From NCBI RefSeq assembly GCF_001038625.1, contig NZ_CP011803.1:1922001-1986000 (forward strand): a DNA stretch of 64,000 nucleotides. The letters run 5' to 3'. Shown here in pieces: positions 28,009-38,617 of the stretch (positions are counted from its first letter, which is position 1; every line of letters begins with the position of its first letter). Both the position numbers and the translations under genes were made by a program. This stretch comes from Clostridium carboxidivorans P7. Its GTDB lineage: Bacteria; Bacillota; Clostridia; Clostridiales; Clostridiaceae. Under the pieces are notes generated by a model that was given only the letters and a program-made list of their open reading frames with translations, was not told the origin of the DNA and did no database searches.

Positions 28009-28070
28009 ATGCGATGCAAGAATACAGTGGAAGTTAAAATCCAAACTTTCACTGCACTCTTACGTCGCAT
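28009..28070. terminator. bidirectional terminator
   Basis: ATGCGATGCAAGA...CAGTGGAAGTT pairs imperfectly with AACTTTCACTG...TCTTACGTCGCAT, a long interrupted stem between the convergent genes at 26210 and 28092, followed by AATTTTT on the plus strand. Confidence 0.6.
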
Positions 28071-28091
28071 AATTTTTAAACTACAAAAGAA

Positions 28092-29078
28092 TTATTTTAC
28101 ATTAGTATCAATTTCTTTTGAAAATATCCATGATTTTTTTGCAAAATCCCTGCCTTTTATTAACACTTTGTCTCCATGCACTTCCACATACAATCCTTGA
28201 CTTTCATTATAAAGCCTTTTAATTTTGTAGCCTTCTTCTGGCAATATATCATAATGGACAGCCCCTGTATGAACTGTAGTAAATGTTCCATTTGCCTTTA
28301 CATTATCTATACTCAGCAAAACATGTGTGTGTGATGTAAACAAAATAGCTTCAGGATATTTTGACAAAATTTCACTAAGCTCATCTCTTTGTTCTACTCC
28401 AATCCAACCTGCTATGCTAGTGCTTAAATGTTGATGTAAGAATATAAAAATAGGCTTACCTTTTTCATGCTTTTCAGATAACTTCTGCTGCAACCAATTC
28501 AATTGATTTTGTGATAAAAAAGCATTTACTGCTGAACCTGGTTTTCTCGTGTTACCAGATTCTGACCCAAGCGATATAAAATGATATCCATTAATCCACT
28601 TATCATGATATATAGACTTTTGCCCTGCAAAATCCAAATACATATTTTTAAGTTTTTCAACATCTTCAGAATTGTTTCTACCTCTTGCATAATCAAAATA
28701 CTCATGGTTGCCAATATTTTTAATTATAGTCTTAGGTAATAGATTTGCTTTTTTATCCAAAGTATTTTTTACTATATCATACTGACTTTTTATTCCCTGA
28801 TCTACATTATCACCATTAAACACCATTGCATCTATATCATTATTTATGTCATGCAAATCATCAATAGCAATTTTTAGCTTATGAGCATCTCCATGTACAT
28901 CTCCAAGAACAGAAAAATTAAGCTCATCTTTTTTCTCAACTGCTTCTTTATTTACACTACTTACTACTTTTTTAGAATTGAGTGATCCCCTATTAATAAT
29001 CCCATTTTTATATGCAAATAAAGCAATAACTAAAATTATTACTGTTAATATTAATGTAGTTAATTTTAATTTTTTCAT
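28092..29078 (-). CDS. membrane-anchored metallophosphoesterase
   Basis: 328 aa calcineurin-like phosphoesterase. All metal-site motifs are visible: SVLGDVHGD, FNGDNVD, IGNHEYF, FLHQHL and TSHTHV. An N-terminal hydrophobic segment (residues 6-23) with no lipobox suggests export with retention in the membrane. An AGGTGAT site precedes the ATG. The substrate (phosphodiester, nucleotide or phosphoprotein) cannot be told. Confidence 0.85.
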   Translation of the reverse strand: MKKLKLTTLILTVIILVIALFAYKNGIINRGSLNSKKVVSSVNKEAVEKKDELNFSVLGDVHGDAHKLKIAIDDLHDINNDIDAMVFNGDNVDQGIKSQYDIVKNTLDKKANLLPKTIIKNIGNHEYFDYARGRNNSEDVEKLKNMYLDFAGQKSIYHDKWINGYHFISLGSESGNTRKPGSAVNAFLSQNQLNWLQQKLSEKHEKGKPIFIFLHQHLSTSIAGWIGVEQRDELSEILSKYPEAILFTSHTHVLLSIDNVKANGTFTTVHTGAVHYDILPEEGYKIKRLYNESQGLYVEVHGDKVLIKGRDFAKKSWIFSKEIDTNVK

Positions 29079-29177
29079 ACTATATAAATCACCTGTTATT
29101 CTGTAAAATTCATTGATAATATAATATCACATTATAATACATAAAACTACATTTTCTTATTTTTTAATTTTTGCATG

Positions 29178-29618
29178 CTATACTGCTTGTAAATACAAAG
29201 CTTTCTTTTTTCTTATTACTCTCTTAAATTTCCATCCATTTTCTTCAGCTATTTCCTTAAAACTTTTAGCTATCTCACTTAAATCAAGAATATATTCATG
29301 GTATTTTCCATTTTCATCATGAGGAAATGTCTTAACCTGTCTAAAAATTGCAGTACCTGATTGAAAAGAAGTTCCAGTATCACAATCAAATGAAAATCCA
29401 GAGCTATTATCTTTAATCATTTCCCACATAAAAACGGTTTTATTTTCTTCATCAAAGTATACAAATGCAGAGTAGTTTATATTTTCAATGCCGATTTTCC
29501 ATATTTTATTTATAAAATTGCAATTTATTGATAAATCCGTTTCTTGTCCTAATGAATACTTTATCCCTAGCTTATCTAGCTTTAATATAACATTTGAAAT
29601 TAATATTTGCTTATTCAT
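29178..29618 (-). CDS. conserved hypothetical protein, 146 aa
   Basis: I do not recognise this protein. It is soluble and has no signal peptide. The middle is rich in aromatic and acidic residues (YFDEENKTVFMWEMIKD) with SFDCDTGTSFQSG, and the C-terminus is basic (KFKRVIRKKK). A good AGGGGG site sits before the ATG and codon use is like the neighbours. It stands alone between the phosphoesterase and the two response regulators, on the same strand, with a terminator separating it from the latter. Confidence 0.75.
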   Translation of the reverse strand: MNKQILISNVILKLDKLGIKYSLGQETDLSINCNFINKIWKIGIENINYSAFVYFDEENKTVFMWEMIKDNSSGFSFDCDTGTSFQSGTAIFRQVKTFPHDENGKYHEYILDLSEIAKSFKEIAEENGWKFKRVIRKKKALYLQAV

Positions 29619-29828
29619 TACTAATTCCCCCTATTAGCCAATATATTTAATTTCAATGAAGCAAAGCTTATTTATCTAGTTTATATAATTTTAACATAAT
29701 AAATATTGGTTTTAAAGTATTTATTTTCAAAATTTTCTGATTTTAATACAACAAGTAATTATTTCAAAATATATGTTCAAAAATTACTTTTTTATTAATT
29801 TTGAAAGTAATTATTATATAAAAAAAAG

Positions 29829-29863
29829 CTATAAAATTCAAGGATTAACCCTGTATTTCATAG
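29829..29863 (-). terminator. terminator of the MCP-kinase-regulator operon
   Basis: CTATGAAAT-CAGGG pairs with CCTTGAATTTTATAG, flanked by A- and T-runs on both sides (TTTTTTT on the minus strand). It is 50 nt after the last response-regulator stop. The rest of 29619-29912 shows no gene. Confidence 0.78.
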
Positions 29864-29912
29864 TTTTTTAATTTAAATCATATTCTATTAAATTGTTTAA
29901 ATGCAATATTAG

Positions 29913-30266
29913 TTACAGCTTGCTTAAAGTTTTAATAACATGTTCTTCCTTAAAAGGTTTAACTATAAACCCCTTTGCTCCAATTATAATAGCTTTTTTA
30001 ACCCAGCTTTCTTGTCCTAAAGCCGAAATCATAACAATCTTACAATTAGGATCCTGCTTTTTTATTTCAGTCAATGCTTCTACGCCATCCATTTTAGGCA
30101 TAGTAATATCCATTGTTACTATATCTGGTTTCAATATTGAATACTTACTTATAGCATCAGCTCCATTTTCAGCTTCTCCTACAACTTCATATCCATTTTT
30201 CTCAAGCATTGTTTTGAGTGCAACACGCATAAACATTGCATCATCTACAATTAAAACCTTTTTCAT
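29913..30266 (-). CDS. CheY-like response regulator
   Basis: 117 aa single receiver domain: VDDAMFMR (acidic pair), phospho-acceptor in DIVTMDITMPKMDG, and C-terminal KPF lysine. The pattern is close to CheY, which acts on flagellar motors, but no output domain or che genes are here. It follows the other receiver gene after 17 nt with GAGGTGG as ribosome site. Confidence 0.88.
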   Translation of the reverse strand: MKKVLIVDDAMFMRVALKTMLEKNGYEVVGEAENGADAISKYSILKPDIVTMDITMPKMDGVEALTEIKKQDPNCKIVMISALGQESWVKKAIIIGAKGFIVKPFKEEHVIKTLSKL

Positions 30267-30283
30267 AAAAGTCCACCTCTTTA

Positions 30284-30676
30284 TTATATTAATTCTAATT
30301 TTTTCATTACTTCAACTAACTTATTTGTATCTATAGGTTTAGCAGCATATGCTTCACACCCTAGTTCGAAAGCTTTGTGAACATACTCTGTATCCATGAG
30401 AGCTGTTGTCATTATTATTTTTGCTCTTTTTTCAGGAATAATCCCTCTATCATCCTCAAATTCTCTAATAGCTTTAAGTACCTTTACTCCATCTACTTTA
30501 GGCATCATTATATCAAGACAAATAAGATCATAAGGATTATTTTCTTTAACAGCTATTAAATAAGCATCCAAAGTTTCTATACCATCTACTACAATATCAC
30601 ATTCCCCATACTGTGAAAGAAACTTCAATAAAAATCTTCTGCTGGCTAAATCATCTTCTGCAATTAATATTCTCAT
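30284..30676 (-). CDS. single-domain response regulator
   Basis: 130 aa receiver domain: IAEDDLASRR, phospho-acceptor in LICLDIMMPKVDG, and AKPID lysine. It has no output domain. It lies 29 nt after the hybrid kinase gene with an AGGGGG site. It could be a phosphate shuttle or sink for that kinase. Confidence 0.88.
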   Translation of the reverse strand: MRILIAEDDLASRRFLLKFLSQYGECDIVVDGIETLDAYLIAVKENNPYDLICLDIMMPKVDGVKVLKAIREFEDDRGIIPEKRAKIIMTTALMDTEYVHKAFELGCEAYAAKPIDTNKLVEVMKKLELI

Positions 30677-30705
30677 AGTAGTATCCCCCTAATCGTACTT
30701 TATTT

Positions 30706-33045
30706 TTAAATATCTAAAATTGACTTTTTAAGAATTTCAAATTCTTCACTCACTTTTTTAGCATAATGGACAGCTTCATTTAGATTTCCACGTCTTGCAG
30801 AAAGTTCCACTTTAAAGGAAATATCCTTTAATTCATATATATTTATTTCATCAGATAAACTTTTTATTTTATTTGCTAACCTTTCAATAGATGACAATTG
30901 TTTTTCCTGTAGAGCTTTATTGAGTTCTTCTATGGAATATGCTAATTCTTTCATAAGAATTGGTTTTTCTTTGTTAAGAATTCTACTTTCATCATTAAAA
31001 AACTCAACTTCTCCATTTTCATCAAATCTTATACTAAAATTTTTCAAATCTTCTTCTTTGCTACTTACAGTATGACTCTCAATCACATTAAATAGTTTAT
31101 CCATCTTTACAGGTTTTGGTATATAATCATCCATACCCTTTGATAAAAACTTTTCCTTATCACCCTTTAAAGCATATGCAGTAATAGCTATAATTGGTAT
31201 ATGATTTTCAATTTCTTTTTCCCTTATTATTTTCGTAGTTTCTATACCATTCATTACTGGCATCTGGATATCCATAAGTATTATATCATATTTTTTATTT
31301 TCATACATTTTTATTGCTTCTAAACCATTTCCTGCAATATCAACAAGGTATCCTCTTTCTTTTAACATTCGTCCTATAACTTGTTGATTCAACTTATCAT
31401 CTTCTACAAGCAATATGTTTAAATTTTCAGTTACTTTATTTATCTTAAAAGTCTGTTTTATGTCTTTTTTCAATTCTTTACCAACAGGGAACATTAAAAC
31501 AAAGTAGAAGCTACTTCCTTGTCCAAGTTTACTTTTAACCAACAAATTTCCACCCATTATCTCAGTAAGCTGCTTAGATATGGCAAGTCCTAATCCTGTA
31601 CCACCTACTGTTCTTGTTGATGAACCATCTACTTGACTAAAGCTTTCAAATATTGTATTTATATTTTCTTCCGATATACCAATACCTGTATCAGTTATAC
31701 TAAATTCCAATTTAACATGTTCATCAATAGTTTCTATATTCTTTACTTTTAATGAAATTTCCCCATGCTCCGTAAATTTAATTGCATTATTAATTAAATT
31801 ATTTAGCACCTGCCTTAATCTATTTGGGTCTCCTAAAAGAAACTGAGGTATAGTAGAAGAAAATGTGTAATTTAATTCAATTTGTTTAGCAAGTGCAGTT
31901 GAAGAATTAGCTTTTATTATTTCCTCTATAAGATTTTTAATATCAAAATTAATATTTTCTATAACTAATTTTCCAGCTTCAAGCTTTGAAAAATCTAATA
32001 TATCATTAATAACCTTTAGTAAAGAATTTGTACAAGACTTAGCCGTCATTAAATTTTCTTTTTGCTCACAATTTAAATCAGTTAAAAGAGTCAAATCTAC
32101 CATACCAACTAACCCATTAAGAGGTGTTCTAATTTCATGACTCATATTTGCCAAGAATTCACTTTTGGCTTTGCTAGCTGCCTCAGCTTCTTCTTTTGCC
32201 TTTCTAAGTTCTATTTCCTTATTCTTTCTATCTTTTATGTCCATTAATACAGCAACAATCACCCTTTTTTCACCAAAATATACAGGAGTTATACTTAATT
32301 TAAGCCATACTTCAATTTCTTTATTTTCTATTACTACTACATTATTAAACTCCATATTTGTAGAAACATTAAACTTTTCAGCAAAGGTTATTGCTTTTCT
32401 TAAACTACAACTTTTACAATTTTCTCCATATCCACAACCTCTTTCATCATCAAAGCTATTTTTGCAGCAAAAACCATTTCCAACTGCTTTTCCAATAATT
32501 TGTGTTTTTTTAATGTTCAAAAACTTTAACACACAATTATTTACTGCATAAACTATTTCATTTTCATCAAGAATTACTACCCCTACAGGCACGGAATTAA
32601 ATAATGCTTTAAATCCATGTTCCTTGTTTATTAATTCTAATTCAATACTTCTAATTCTTGTAATATCCCTAAAAACTACAACTATTCCAGTGAAGTTTCC
32701 TAAGTCATCTTTTATAGGTGAACTATTAGCTGAAATATATTTTTTTCTATTATCCTTTGTTATTAGCCCTGAATTTTTTGTAAGTCCAACCGACTTTCCC
32801 AATTTAATTACATTGTCAATTGGACTTTTAACTTTTTCACCTGTACTAATATTTATTAGAGGAAAAACAGTATTAAAATTTTCATTTTTTGCTTCCTTTG
32901 ATGACCACCCTGTTATTCCTTCTGCTGCTGAATTTAAAAACACAATTTTTCCATCCATATCAACAGCAATTACACCATCAGCCATACAAGATAAAGCATT
33001 AATCAAAAATGAATTGTTATTATCTATAATACTATTTTTAATCAT
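30706..33045 (-). CDS. hybrid sensor histidine kinase with two PAS domains and receiver
   Basis: 779 aa, no membrane segment. PAS1 (about 12-130), PAS2 (about 145-272) with a Cys-rich insert (Cys193, 194, 204, 210, 213), HisKA with His303 ([11 protein letters not shown]), HATPase ([25 protein letters not shown]), receiver domain (542-660, Asp592), and a C-terminal helical tail (about 690-775). The tail resembles an Hpt domain, but the His position reads [11 protein letters not shown], with Asn725, so it may be dead. The start overlaps the MCP stop by 4 bp, so the two are translationally coupled. Confidence 0.88.
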   Translation of the reverse strand: MIKNSIIDNNNSFLINALSCMADGVIAVDMDGKIVFLNSAAEGITGWSSKEAKNENFNTVFPLINISTGEKVKSPIDNVIKLGKSVGLTKNSGLITKDNRKKYISANSSPIKDDLGNFTGIVVVFRDITRIRSIELELINKEHGFKALFNSVPVGVVILDENEIVYAVNNCVLKFLNIKKTQIIGKAVGNGFCCKNSFDDERGCGYGENCKSCSLRKAITFAEKFNVSTNMEFNNVVVIENKEIEVWLKLSITPVYFGEKRVIVAVLMDIKDRKNKEIELRKAKEEAEAASKAKSEFLANMSHEIRTPLNGLVGMVDLTLLTDLNCEQKENLMTAKSCTNSLLKVINDILDFSKLEAGKLVIENINFDIKNLIEEIIKANSSTALAKQIELNYTFSSTIPQFLLGDPNRLRQVLNNLINNAIKFTEHGEISLKVKNIETIDEHVKLEFSITDTGIGISEENINTIFESFSQVDGSSTRTVGGTGLGLAISKQLTEIMGGNLLVKSKLGQGSSFYFVLMFPVGKELKKDIKQTFKINKVTENLNILLVEDDKLNQQVIGRMLKERGYLVDIAGNGLEAIKMYENKKYDIILMDIQMPVMNGIETTKIIREKEIENHIPIIAITAYALKGDKEKFLSKGMDDYIPKPVKMDKLFNVIESHTVSSKEEDLKNFSIRFDENGEVEFFNDESRILNKEKPILMKELAYSIEELNKALQEKQLSSIERLANKIKSLSDEINIYELKDISFKVELSARRGNLNEAVHYAKKVSEEFEILKKSILDI

Positions 33046-34730
33046 TGATCTAGCTCCAATTCTTTGTCGGTTAAAGCAATTCTAGGTGAATTATTTTTGT
33101 TATATTTTTTATTTCCATTCATTTTTTTTAAAAATTCTAATACTTCAGGACTAAGTTTTTCTATTTTACCATGATAATTATCTGTTTTCTTCAATTTAAA
33201 TCTTTCAACTTCTTCTTTTAACATTTCAGCTTGACCATAAAGTTCTTCACTTGCTGCTGCAATTTCTTCAGAAGTTGCAGAATTTGTTTGAACCACATTA
33301 GATACCTGCATAATTCCTTGATTAATTTGTTCAATACCCAATGCTTGCTCATTTGATGCTTGAGCTATACCTTTAACAATATCTGCTACTTCTGCAACAT
33401 CTTTAACTATTTCGCTTAATGCCGATGCTGTTTCAGATGCTATTTTAGTACCACTTTCAACCTTTTTAATGGAACCTTCAATCATATTTGTAGTTTCTTT
33501 AGCTGCATTAGCAGAACGTTCAGCTAAATTTCTCACTTCTTCTGCAACTACTGCAAAACCTTTCCCATGCTGTCCAGCTCTTGCAGCTTCAACTGCGGCA
33601 TTAAGAGCAAGTATATTAGTTTGGAATGCAATTTCATCTATAACCTTAATAATCTTTGAAATATTTGAAGATGATTCATTAATATCTTCCATGGACTTTA
33701 ACATTTCCTTCATGTGTTCATTACCTTTAATTGCATTTTCTTTTGTAGCAGACGCAAGTTCATTGGCTTTACTTGCACTATTACTATTTTCACTTGTTTG
33801 CGATGATATTTCTTCCATGGAAGCAGTTAGCTGTTCAATTGAACTTGCTTGTTCAGTACTTCCTTGAGAAAGTGCAATACTTGAATCAGATGCTTGCTTT
33901 GCTCCCGCTGCTACTTCCTCTGCTGCAGCATTTATATTTGACATGGCTTCATTAATATTAATTGACATTTTCATAAAAGCATCTGCTAATATACCTATTT
34001 CATCCTTAGTATCTACATTTACATATACATCCAAGTCTCCTTTGGCTATACTATTAGCAGCATTTACAATTTGATTTAAAGGTTTACTTATCATATTGGC
34101 AAATAATAAACCTATAACCACTGCAAGTATAGCTCCCACTATTATAACTATAATCATAATTATAGATTGATTTTTATAACTTGCAATATTTATTGAGTTT
34201 TTTGTTTCTGCATTTTTCTTATTTAAACTTATCAAATCTTGAATTGATTGATCGCTTTTTTCTCTTAAACTTACAAGTTGACTCACTTTAGAACTTACTT
34301 CTAAATAGTTGCCTGCCTTCATTAAGTTTATATGTTCATCTAATGTATTTTTATATGTGGTAAAATTATTTTTTAAAGAATTGAATAAATTTCTTTCCTC
34401 TGAAGATTCAATAGTTGGCTCATAATCTTTTTGTATTTGATTACATTCCTCTATTAACTTTTGAATATCATTTATCCTTTGTTGTAACTTGGAGTTATCT
34501 TTTTCATACAACATTGACAAATAATCTGAACGGATAATAAATAAATCTTTCTGCATATTTTGAGCATTCTGTATCTCGAGCAAATTGTTTTTATACATGT
34601 CTTCACTTCTGCTGTTAATGTTCTTCATATTGGTAATACCAATAATTCCAACTACTCCAATGAAAATTACAAGCATAACAAAATAGAAAATAATCTTAGC
34701 TTTTATTTTTAAATTGTAAAACCATTTCAT
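33042..34730 (-). CDS. methyl-accepting chemotaxis protein, 4-helix-bundle sensor
   Basis: 562 aa. TM1 near residues 12-30, a helical extracytoplasmic region to ~185 (4HB_MCP type), TM2 near 188-210, HAMP, then the long signalling hairpin with the tip [19 protein letters not shown]. The coding end overlaps the hybrid kinase start (ATGA). No CheA or CheW gene is in the window, and the coupling suggests it may feed the hybrid kinase instead. No C-terminal CheR-binding pentapeptide is seen. Start ATG after AGGGGG. Confidence 0.9.
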   Translation of the reverse strand: MKWFYNLKIKAKIIFYFVMLVIFIGVVGIIGITNMKNINSRSEDMYKNNLLEIQNAQNMQKDLFIIRSDYLSMLYEKDNSKLQQRINDIQKLIEECNQIQKDYEPTIESSEERNLFNSLKNNFTTYKNTLDEHINLMKAGNYLEVSSKVSQLVSLREKSDQSIQDLISLNKKNAETKNSINIASYKNQSIIMIIVIIVGAILAVVIGLLFANMISKPLNQIVNAANSIAKGDLDVYVNVDTKDEIGILADAFMKMSININEAMSNINAAAEEVAAGAKQASDSSIALSQGSTEQASSIEQLTASMEEISSQTSENSNSASKANELASATKENAIKGNEHMKEMLKSMEDINESSSNISKIIKVIDEIAFQTNILALNAAVEAARAGQHGKGFAVVAEEVRNLAERSANAAKETTNMIEGSIKKVESGTKIASETASALSEIVKDVAEVADIVKGIAQASNEQALGIEQINQGIMQVSNVVQTNSATSEEIAAASEELYGQAEMLKEEVERFKLKKTDNYHGKIEKLSPEVLEFLKKMNGNKKYNKNNSPRIALTDKELELDQ

Positions 34731-34795
34731 TTTTCATCCCCCTCATTGCTAAATATCATTAAACATTTCCTTTAAAATCATTACATTGACTAAAT

Positions 34796-34885
34796 GTTCA
34801 GAATAATATTACATCACCCTTTATCAGCCATTACCTTTGGCTTATTATAATTATTCTTGGTTAATTCCATAATATTCTGAACAGA
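34796..34885. other. long-range inverted repeat, possible structured RNA
   Basis: TGTTCAGAATA (34796-34806) pairs with TATTCTGAACA (34875-34885), enclosing about 70 nt with an inner GCC/GGC pair. It lies between the divergent MCP and galE genes and could fold on either strand. No known riboswitch signature was found. Confidence 0.35.
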
Positions 34886-34921
34886 CTGCATATACTAAAA
34901 CTTTTGAAATGAATTTTCCAC

Positions 34922-34956
34922 TAATTTATTAGCATAAAACTTGTGCTAATAAATTA
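34922..34956 (+). terminator. orphan terminator-like hairpin
   Basis: A 13-bp perfect stem (TAATTTATTAGCA / TGCTAATAAATTA) with a 9-nt loop, followed on the plus strand by TTTGTTTTTT. No plus-strand gene ends here, so it may terminate a small RNA or a leader transcript. The rest of 34731-35328 holds only the galE promoter. Confidence 0.55.
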
Positions 34957-35179
34957 TTTGTTTTTTAAGAGTTGCGATATTTATTTTTTATGTGTAAATT
35001 AGTTTTACATATACCTTTTTTCATTAGAAGTGAAGATTTACTTATTGGCTATAATTATACTATGCTGGGAATATGTTGTCAATTTTTGATGTTATATAAG
35101 TTAATTAGTAAATTAAGGTAGATAACAAATTGTTAAAAATTCATCTAAAATAACATATAGTATTAAATTCTTCTATATA

Positions 35180-35208
35180 TTGCTACTGAATTAATATTAA
35201 GTTATACT
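35180..35208 (+). promoter_or_regulatory. galE promoter
   Basis: TTGCTA (35180-35185), 17-nt spacer, TATACT (35203-35208); the leader to the galE ATG would be about 115 nt. Confidence 0.55.
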
Positions 35209-35328
35209 ATATTTAAAAAATTATTTTTATATAAAAATAATACAACATATAAAGAATTAAGCTTTTACTAAATAGATACTTGTAATCTTAATTCTAAAAT
35301 TCATCTTATATATAGGAGGTCTTTTATT

Positions 35329-36315
35329 ATGAACATATTAGTTTGTGGAGGTGCTGGTTATATAGGCAGCCACATGGTTGCTTATTTATTAGAAAATGGT
35401 CATGATGTCGTTATACTTGATAATCTTCAAACAGGCCATAAGGATTCACTTTTAGGCGGAAAACTTTACATTGGAGATTTAAAAGATAATGAAATTTTGG
35501 ATAAAGTTTTTACTGAAAATAAAATTGACGCTGTTATAGATTTTGCAGCAAATTCTCTAGTGGGTGAAAGTGTAGAAAATCCATTAAAATATTTTGACAA
35601 TAATATTGGTTCTACTATAAATCTTTTAGAAGCTATGAATAGACATAATATTAAATATATTGTATTTTCATCTACTGCTGCAACTTATGGCGAACCCGAA
35701 AATATACCTATATTGGAACAAGATAAAACTTTTCCAACAAATCCTTATGGTGAATCAAAGCTTGCAGTAGAAAAAATACTAAAATGGTGTGATAAAGCTT
35801 ATGGCATAAAATATACTGCATTAAGATATTTTAATGCTTGTGGTGCTCATATAAATGGAAATATTGGAGAAGATCACGAACCTGAAAGTCATCTTATTCC
35901 TATAATTTTACAAGCTGCCTTAGGTAAAAGAGAAAAAATAATGATCTTTGGAGATGATTATAATACTGAAGATGGTACTTGTGTAAGAGACTATGTTCAT
36001 GTATCAGATCTTGCTTCTGCCCATTTATTAGCTCTAAAAAGACTTAAAAATGGTGGAGAAAGTAAAATTTATAATTTAGGTAATGGAAAAGGTTTCTCTG
36101 TTAAAGAAGTTGTGGATGTAGCAAGAAAAGTGACAGGTATAAATATTAAGGCTGAAATTGCTGCAAGGCGTGCAGGAGACCCTGCTACTTTAATAGCCTC
36201 CTCTGAAAAAGCTATAAAAGAACTAGGTTGGGAGCCTAAATTCAACTCTCTTGAAACTATAATAGAAACCGCATGGAAGTGGCATAAAAATCACTTAAAT
36301 GGTTACGAAAAATAA
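35329..36315 (+). CDS. galE: UDP-glucose 4-epimerase
   Basis: 328 aa extended SDR. N-terminal [11 protein letters not shown] (NAD-binding GxxGxxG), [11 protein letters not shown], catalytic [11 protein letters not shown] (Tyr/Lys pair), [10 protein letters not shown] and [12 protein letters not shown] are all typical of GalE, which interconverts UDP-glucose and UDP-galactose. AGGAGG precedes the ATG. It is a single gene, ended by the palindrome at 36349. UDP-N-acetylglucosamine may also be a substrate. Confidence 0.92.
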   Translation: MNILVCGGAGYIGSHMVAYLLENGHDVVILDNLQTGHKDSLLGGKLYIGDLKDNEILDKVFTENKIDAVIDFAANSLVGESVENPLKYFDNNIGSTINLLEAMNRHNIKYIVFSSTAATYGEPENIPILEQDKTFPTNPYGESKLAVEKILKWCDKAYGIKYTALRYFNACGAHINGNIGEDHEPESHLIPIILQAALGKREKIMIFGDDYNTEDGTCVRDYVHVSDLASAHLLALKRLKNGGESKIYNLGNGKGFSVKEVVDVARKVTGINIKAEIAARRAGDPATLIASSEKAIKELGWEPKFNSLETIIETAWKWHKNHLNGYEK

Positions 36316-36348
36316 TTTCATTTAATTATTGATACTAAAATTACACTT

Positions 36349-36378
36349 CTTTTTAGAGGACAATTGTCCTCTAAAAAG
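36349..36378. terminator. galE terminator; perfect palindrome related to the 58.3-kb repeat
   Basis: A perfect 30-bp palindrome, CTTTTTAGAGGACAATTG followed by its exact continuation, 33 nt after galE. The half-site TTTTTAGAGGACAATTG is identical to the right end of the repeat element at 58315-58595, so this may be a minimal copy or a scar. The lack of a loop means it could also be a cruciform or operator. Confidence 0.6.
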
Positions 36379-36573
36379 TTGTATCACACTATACTTATTA
36401 TTAAGTTAAAATTTCATTCTCCTCTAACTCTATTTTAAAGCCAAGTATTATATCCAGTAAATTCGCACTATTTTGTGAATTTTCATCAAGTTTCTGCTAT
36501 TATTAACGAAATTACTAGTAAGTTCCAACTCTTTAATTTAATTGACATTAGGCCCATAGAAAGGAGATATATT

Positions 36574-38568
36574 ATGAAAAGTATAAGATCAAAACTAATT
36601 CTAGCAATTTCTTCAACCTGTATTATACTTATTTTGATTTCCTCTATAGTAAGCTATGCTATATCATATAAGACCATTACCAAACAATCAAGCGAACAAG
36701 CATTAATTGCTTCTGAAAAGTATTCAGAATTAATCAACGGATGGCTTGATGGACAAGCAAAAATACTTGACGAAACTGATTATGCAATAGAAAATCTAGG
36801 TAATTTTGATGAAAACGGTATATCAAATTATCTTCAATCTAAATTAAAATTGAATTCTAATATTACTGATATTTATATTGGAATGACAAACAAAAAAATG
36901 ATAGATGGTTCTGGTTGGAATCCTCCTGCAGATTATGATTGTACTCAAAGAAGCTGGTACAAATTAGCCATGGAAAAGAAAAGTCTAATTTACACACCAC
37001 CCTTCTTGGATCAAACTACAAAAAAAATGGTAGTTTCTATAGCTAAACCCGTGACGAAAAATGGACAAGTAATAGGTGTTATTAGTACAGATATTAATTT
37101 AGATCTCCTTACAGATACAATAAAAAAAGCTTCACCTATAAATAATAGTTATTCTTACTTAATGGATTCAAGCAATAATATTATTATTCATCCAAATAAG
37201 GATTTTCAACCTAAAGATAAAGAGCTTAAAAATTTAAGTAATGTATTTGATGGTAAATATATGTCAATTACTTCTAAAAACTCCTTTGTCTTAAAAGATT
37301 ATGATGGTACAAATAGATATTTTGTGTCATCAAAGGTAAAAGCTTCAAATTGGATTATAGGATTTGCTATACCTACTAAAGAATTTAACAAACCTCTAAA
37401 TGCTTTAGTTATATATGCTGTTATCATATTAATAGCGTCTTTAATTTTTTCTTTAATATTTGCTTCATATCTCAGCAGCAAATTAGCTGGCCCTATATCC
37501 TTAATAACAAAGGATATCAATAAATTAAAGGATTTTGATTTTGAAAATGATGATGATGAATGCAATAAGGCATTAAAATATAAAGATGAAATAGGCATTA
37601 TTGCTCATTCTGTATTAAATTTAAAACAAGAATTAAGAAAAATTGTTGAAGATTTAAAAAATAGTTCAGATAGCATATTAAAATACTCAAACAATGTGTC
37701 CTCTTCTGTAGAACAAACAGTTATGTCTATTACAGATGTAGCTAAAGCTACAAGCCAATTAGCAGAAGGTTCAGTTGAACAAGCTAAAGAATCAGAAACA
37801 GGACTTAAAAAGTTAAATAACTTAGCAGACAAAATAAATACTATAGTATTAAAAACTAATGAAGTAAAAAAATATTCATATTTAACTAATGATGTTAATA
37901 AAAAAGGTATGTCTTCCATTTTAGATTTATCTTCTAAATTGGAACAAAATAATGATGCTAGCCAAAAAGTAGCTGAAAATATTAATATTTTATCTAAAAA
38001 ATCCGAATCTATTGGTGCTATAGTAAATACCATAGAATCCATAGCTGAACAAACAAATTTGTTAGCTTTAAACGCTGCTATTGAAGCTGCAAGAGCTGGA
38101 GAATCTGGAAAAGGATTTGCAGTTGTTGCAGATGAAGTTAGAAATTTATCTGAAGAAACAGCTGCTTCTACAAAAGAAATTTCTAATATGATAAAGGAAA
38201 TTTTAGACGAAATCAATTCAACTCAATTAAACATGGTAAATGCTGAAAAAATAATCAAAGAAGCTAATAATTCTATGGCTGAATCTGAAAAGTCGTTTAA
38301 AACAATTGAAGATTCAATAAACAAAATGATAACATACATTGAAGAACTTACATCTGAAATTGATGAAGTTGAAGAAAATAAAGAAATTGCCGTTAAATCC
38401 ATTGAAGGTATATCCGTAATATCTGAAGAAGCTGCTGCTTCTACTGAAGAAGTTTCAGCTTCTATGGAAGAACAATCTAGTGCTATGGAAATTATATCTT
38501 CTAATATGGAAGAACTAAAAAATATTACAAATAGTTTAAATGAAATAGTTGCTAAGTTTAAACTATAA
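36574..38568 (+). CDS. methyl-accepting chemotaxis protein with dCache_1 amino-acid sensor
   Basis: 664 aa. TM1 at about residues 8-30, double-Cache ligand domain (40-275), TM2 at about 283-306, HAMP, then signalling hairpin ([20 protein letters not shown]). The ligand domain carries Tyr121, Arg126, Trp128, Tyr129, Tyr140 and Asp173 (TQRSWYK, STDINLD), the motif that binds amino-acid ligands in dCache_1AA receptors such as PctA. It therefore probably senses amino acids. The ATG at 36574 follows AAGGAG; the longer reading from 36475 has no site. Confidence 0.9.
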   Translation: MKSIRSKLILAISSTCIILILISSIVSYAISYKTITKQSSEQALIASEKYSELINGWLDGQAKILDETDYAIENLGNFDENGISNYLQSKLKLNSNITDIYIGMTNKKMIDGSGWNPPADYDCTQRSWYKLAMEKKSLIYTPPFLDQTTKKMVVSIAKPVTKNGQVIGVISTDINLDLLTDTIKKASPINNSYSYLMDSSNNIIIHPNKDFQPKDKELKNLSNVFDGKYMSITSKNSFVLKDYDGTNRYFVSSKVKASNWIIGFAIPTKEFNKPLNALVIYAVIILIASLIFSLIFASYLSSKLAGPISLITKDINKLKDFDFENDDDECNKALKYKDEIGIIAHSVLNLKQELRKIVEDLKNSSDSILKYSNNVSSSVEQTVMSITDVAKATSQLAEGSVEQAKESETGLKKLNNLADKINTIVLKTNEVKKYSYLTNDVNKKGMSSILDLSSKLEQNNDASQKVAENINILSKKSESIGAIVNTIESIAEQTNLLALNAAIEAARAGESGKGFAVVADEVRNLSEETAASTKEISNMIKEILDEINSTQLNMVNAEKIIKEANNSMAESEKSFKTIEDSINKMITYIEELTSEIDEVEENKEIAVKSIEGISVISEEAAASTEEVSASMEEQSSAMEIISSNMEELKNITNSLNEIVAKFKL

Positions 38569-38571
38569 GCT

Positions 38572-38613
38572 AAAGGCTATCTTAAAATGATTTTTCATTC
38601 TAAGATAGCCTTT
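38572..38613. terminator. bidirectional terminator
   Basis: AAAGGCTATCTTA pairs with TAAGATAGCCTTT around a ~15-nt loop, followed by TTTTG on the plus strand and preceded by AAA for the minus strand. It separates the two convergent MCP genes. Confidence 0.85.
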
Positions 38614-38617
38614 TTGT

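Noticed and set aside
34810-34850. Sigma-D type flagellar promoter (TAAT-15-GCTGATAA) for the MCP at 33042
   Set aside because: The -35 and -10 each deviate from TAAA/GCCGATAA, and the other MCP genes in the window show no such box.
34796-34885. c-di-GMP (GEMM) or other named riboswitch before the MCP gene
   Set aside because: None of the conserved GEMM bases are present; kept only as a structured region of unknown kind.
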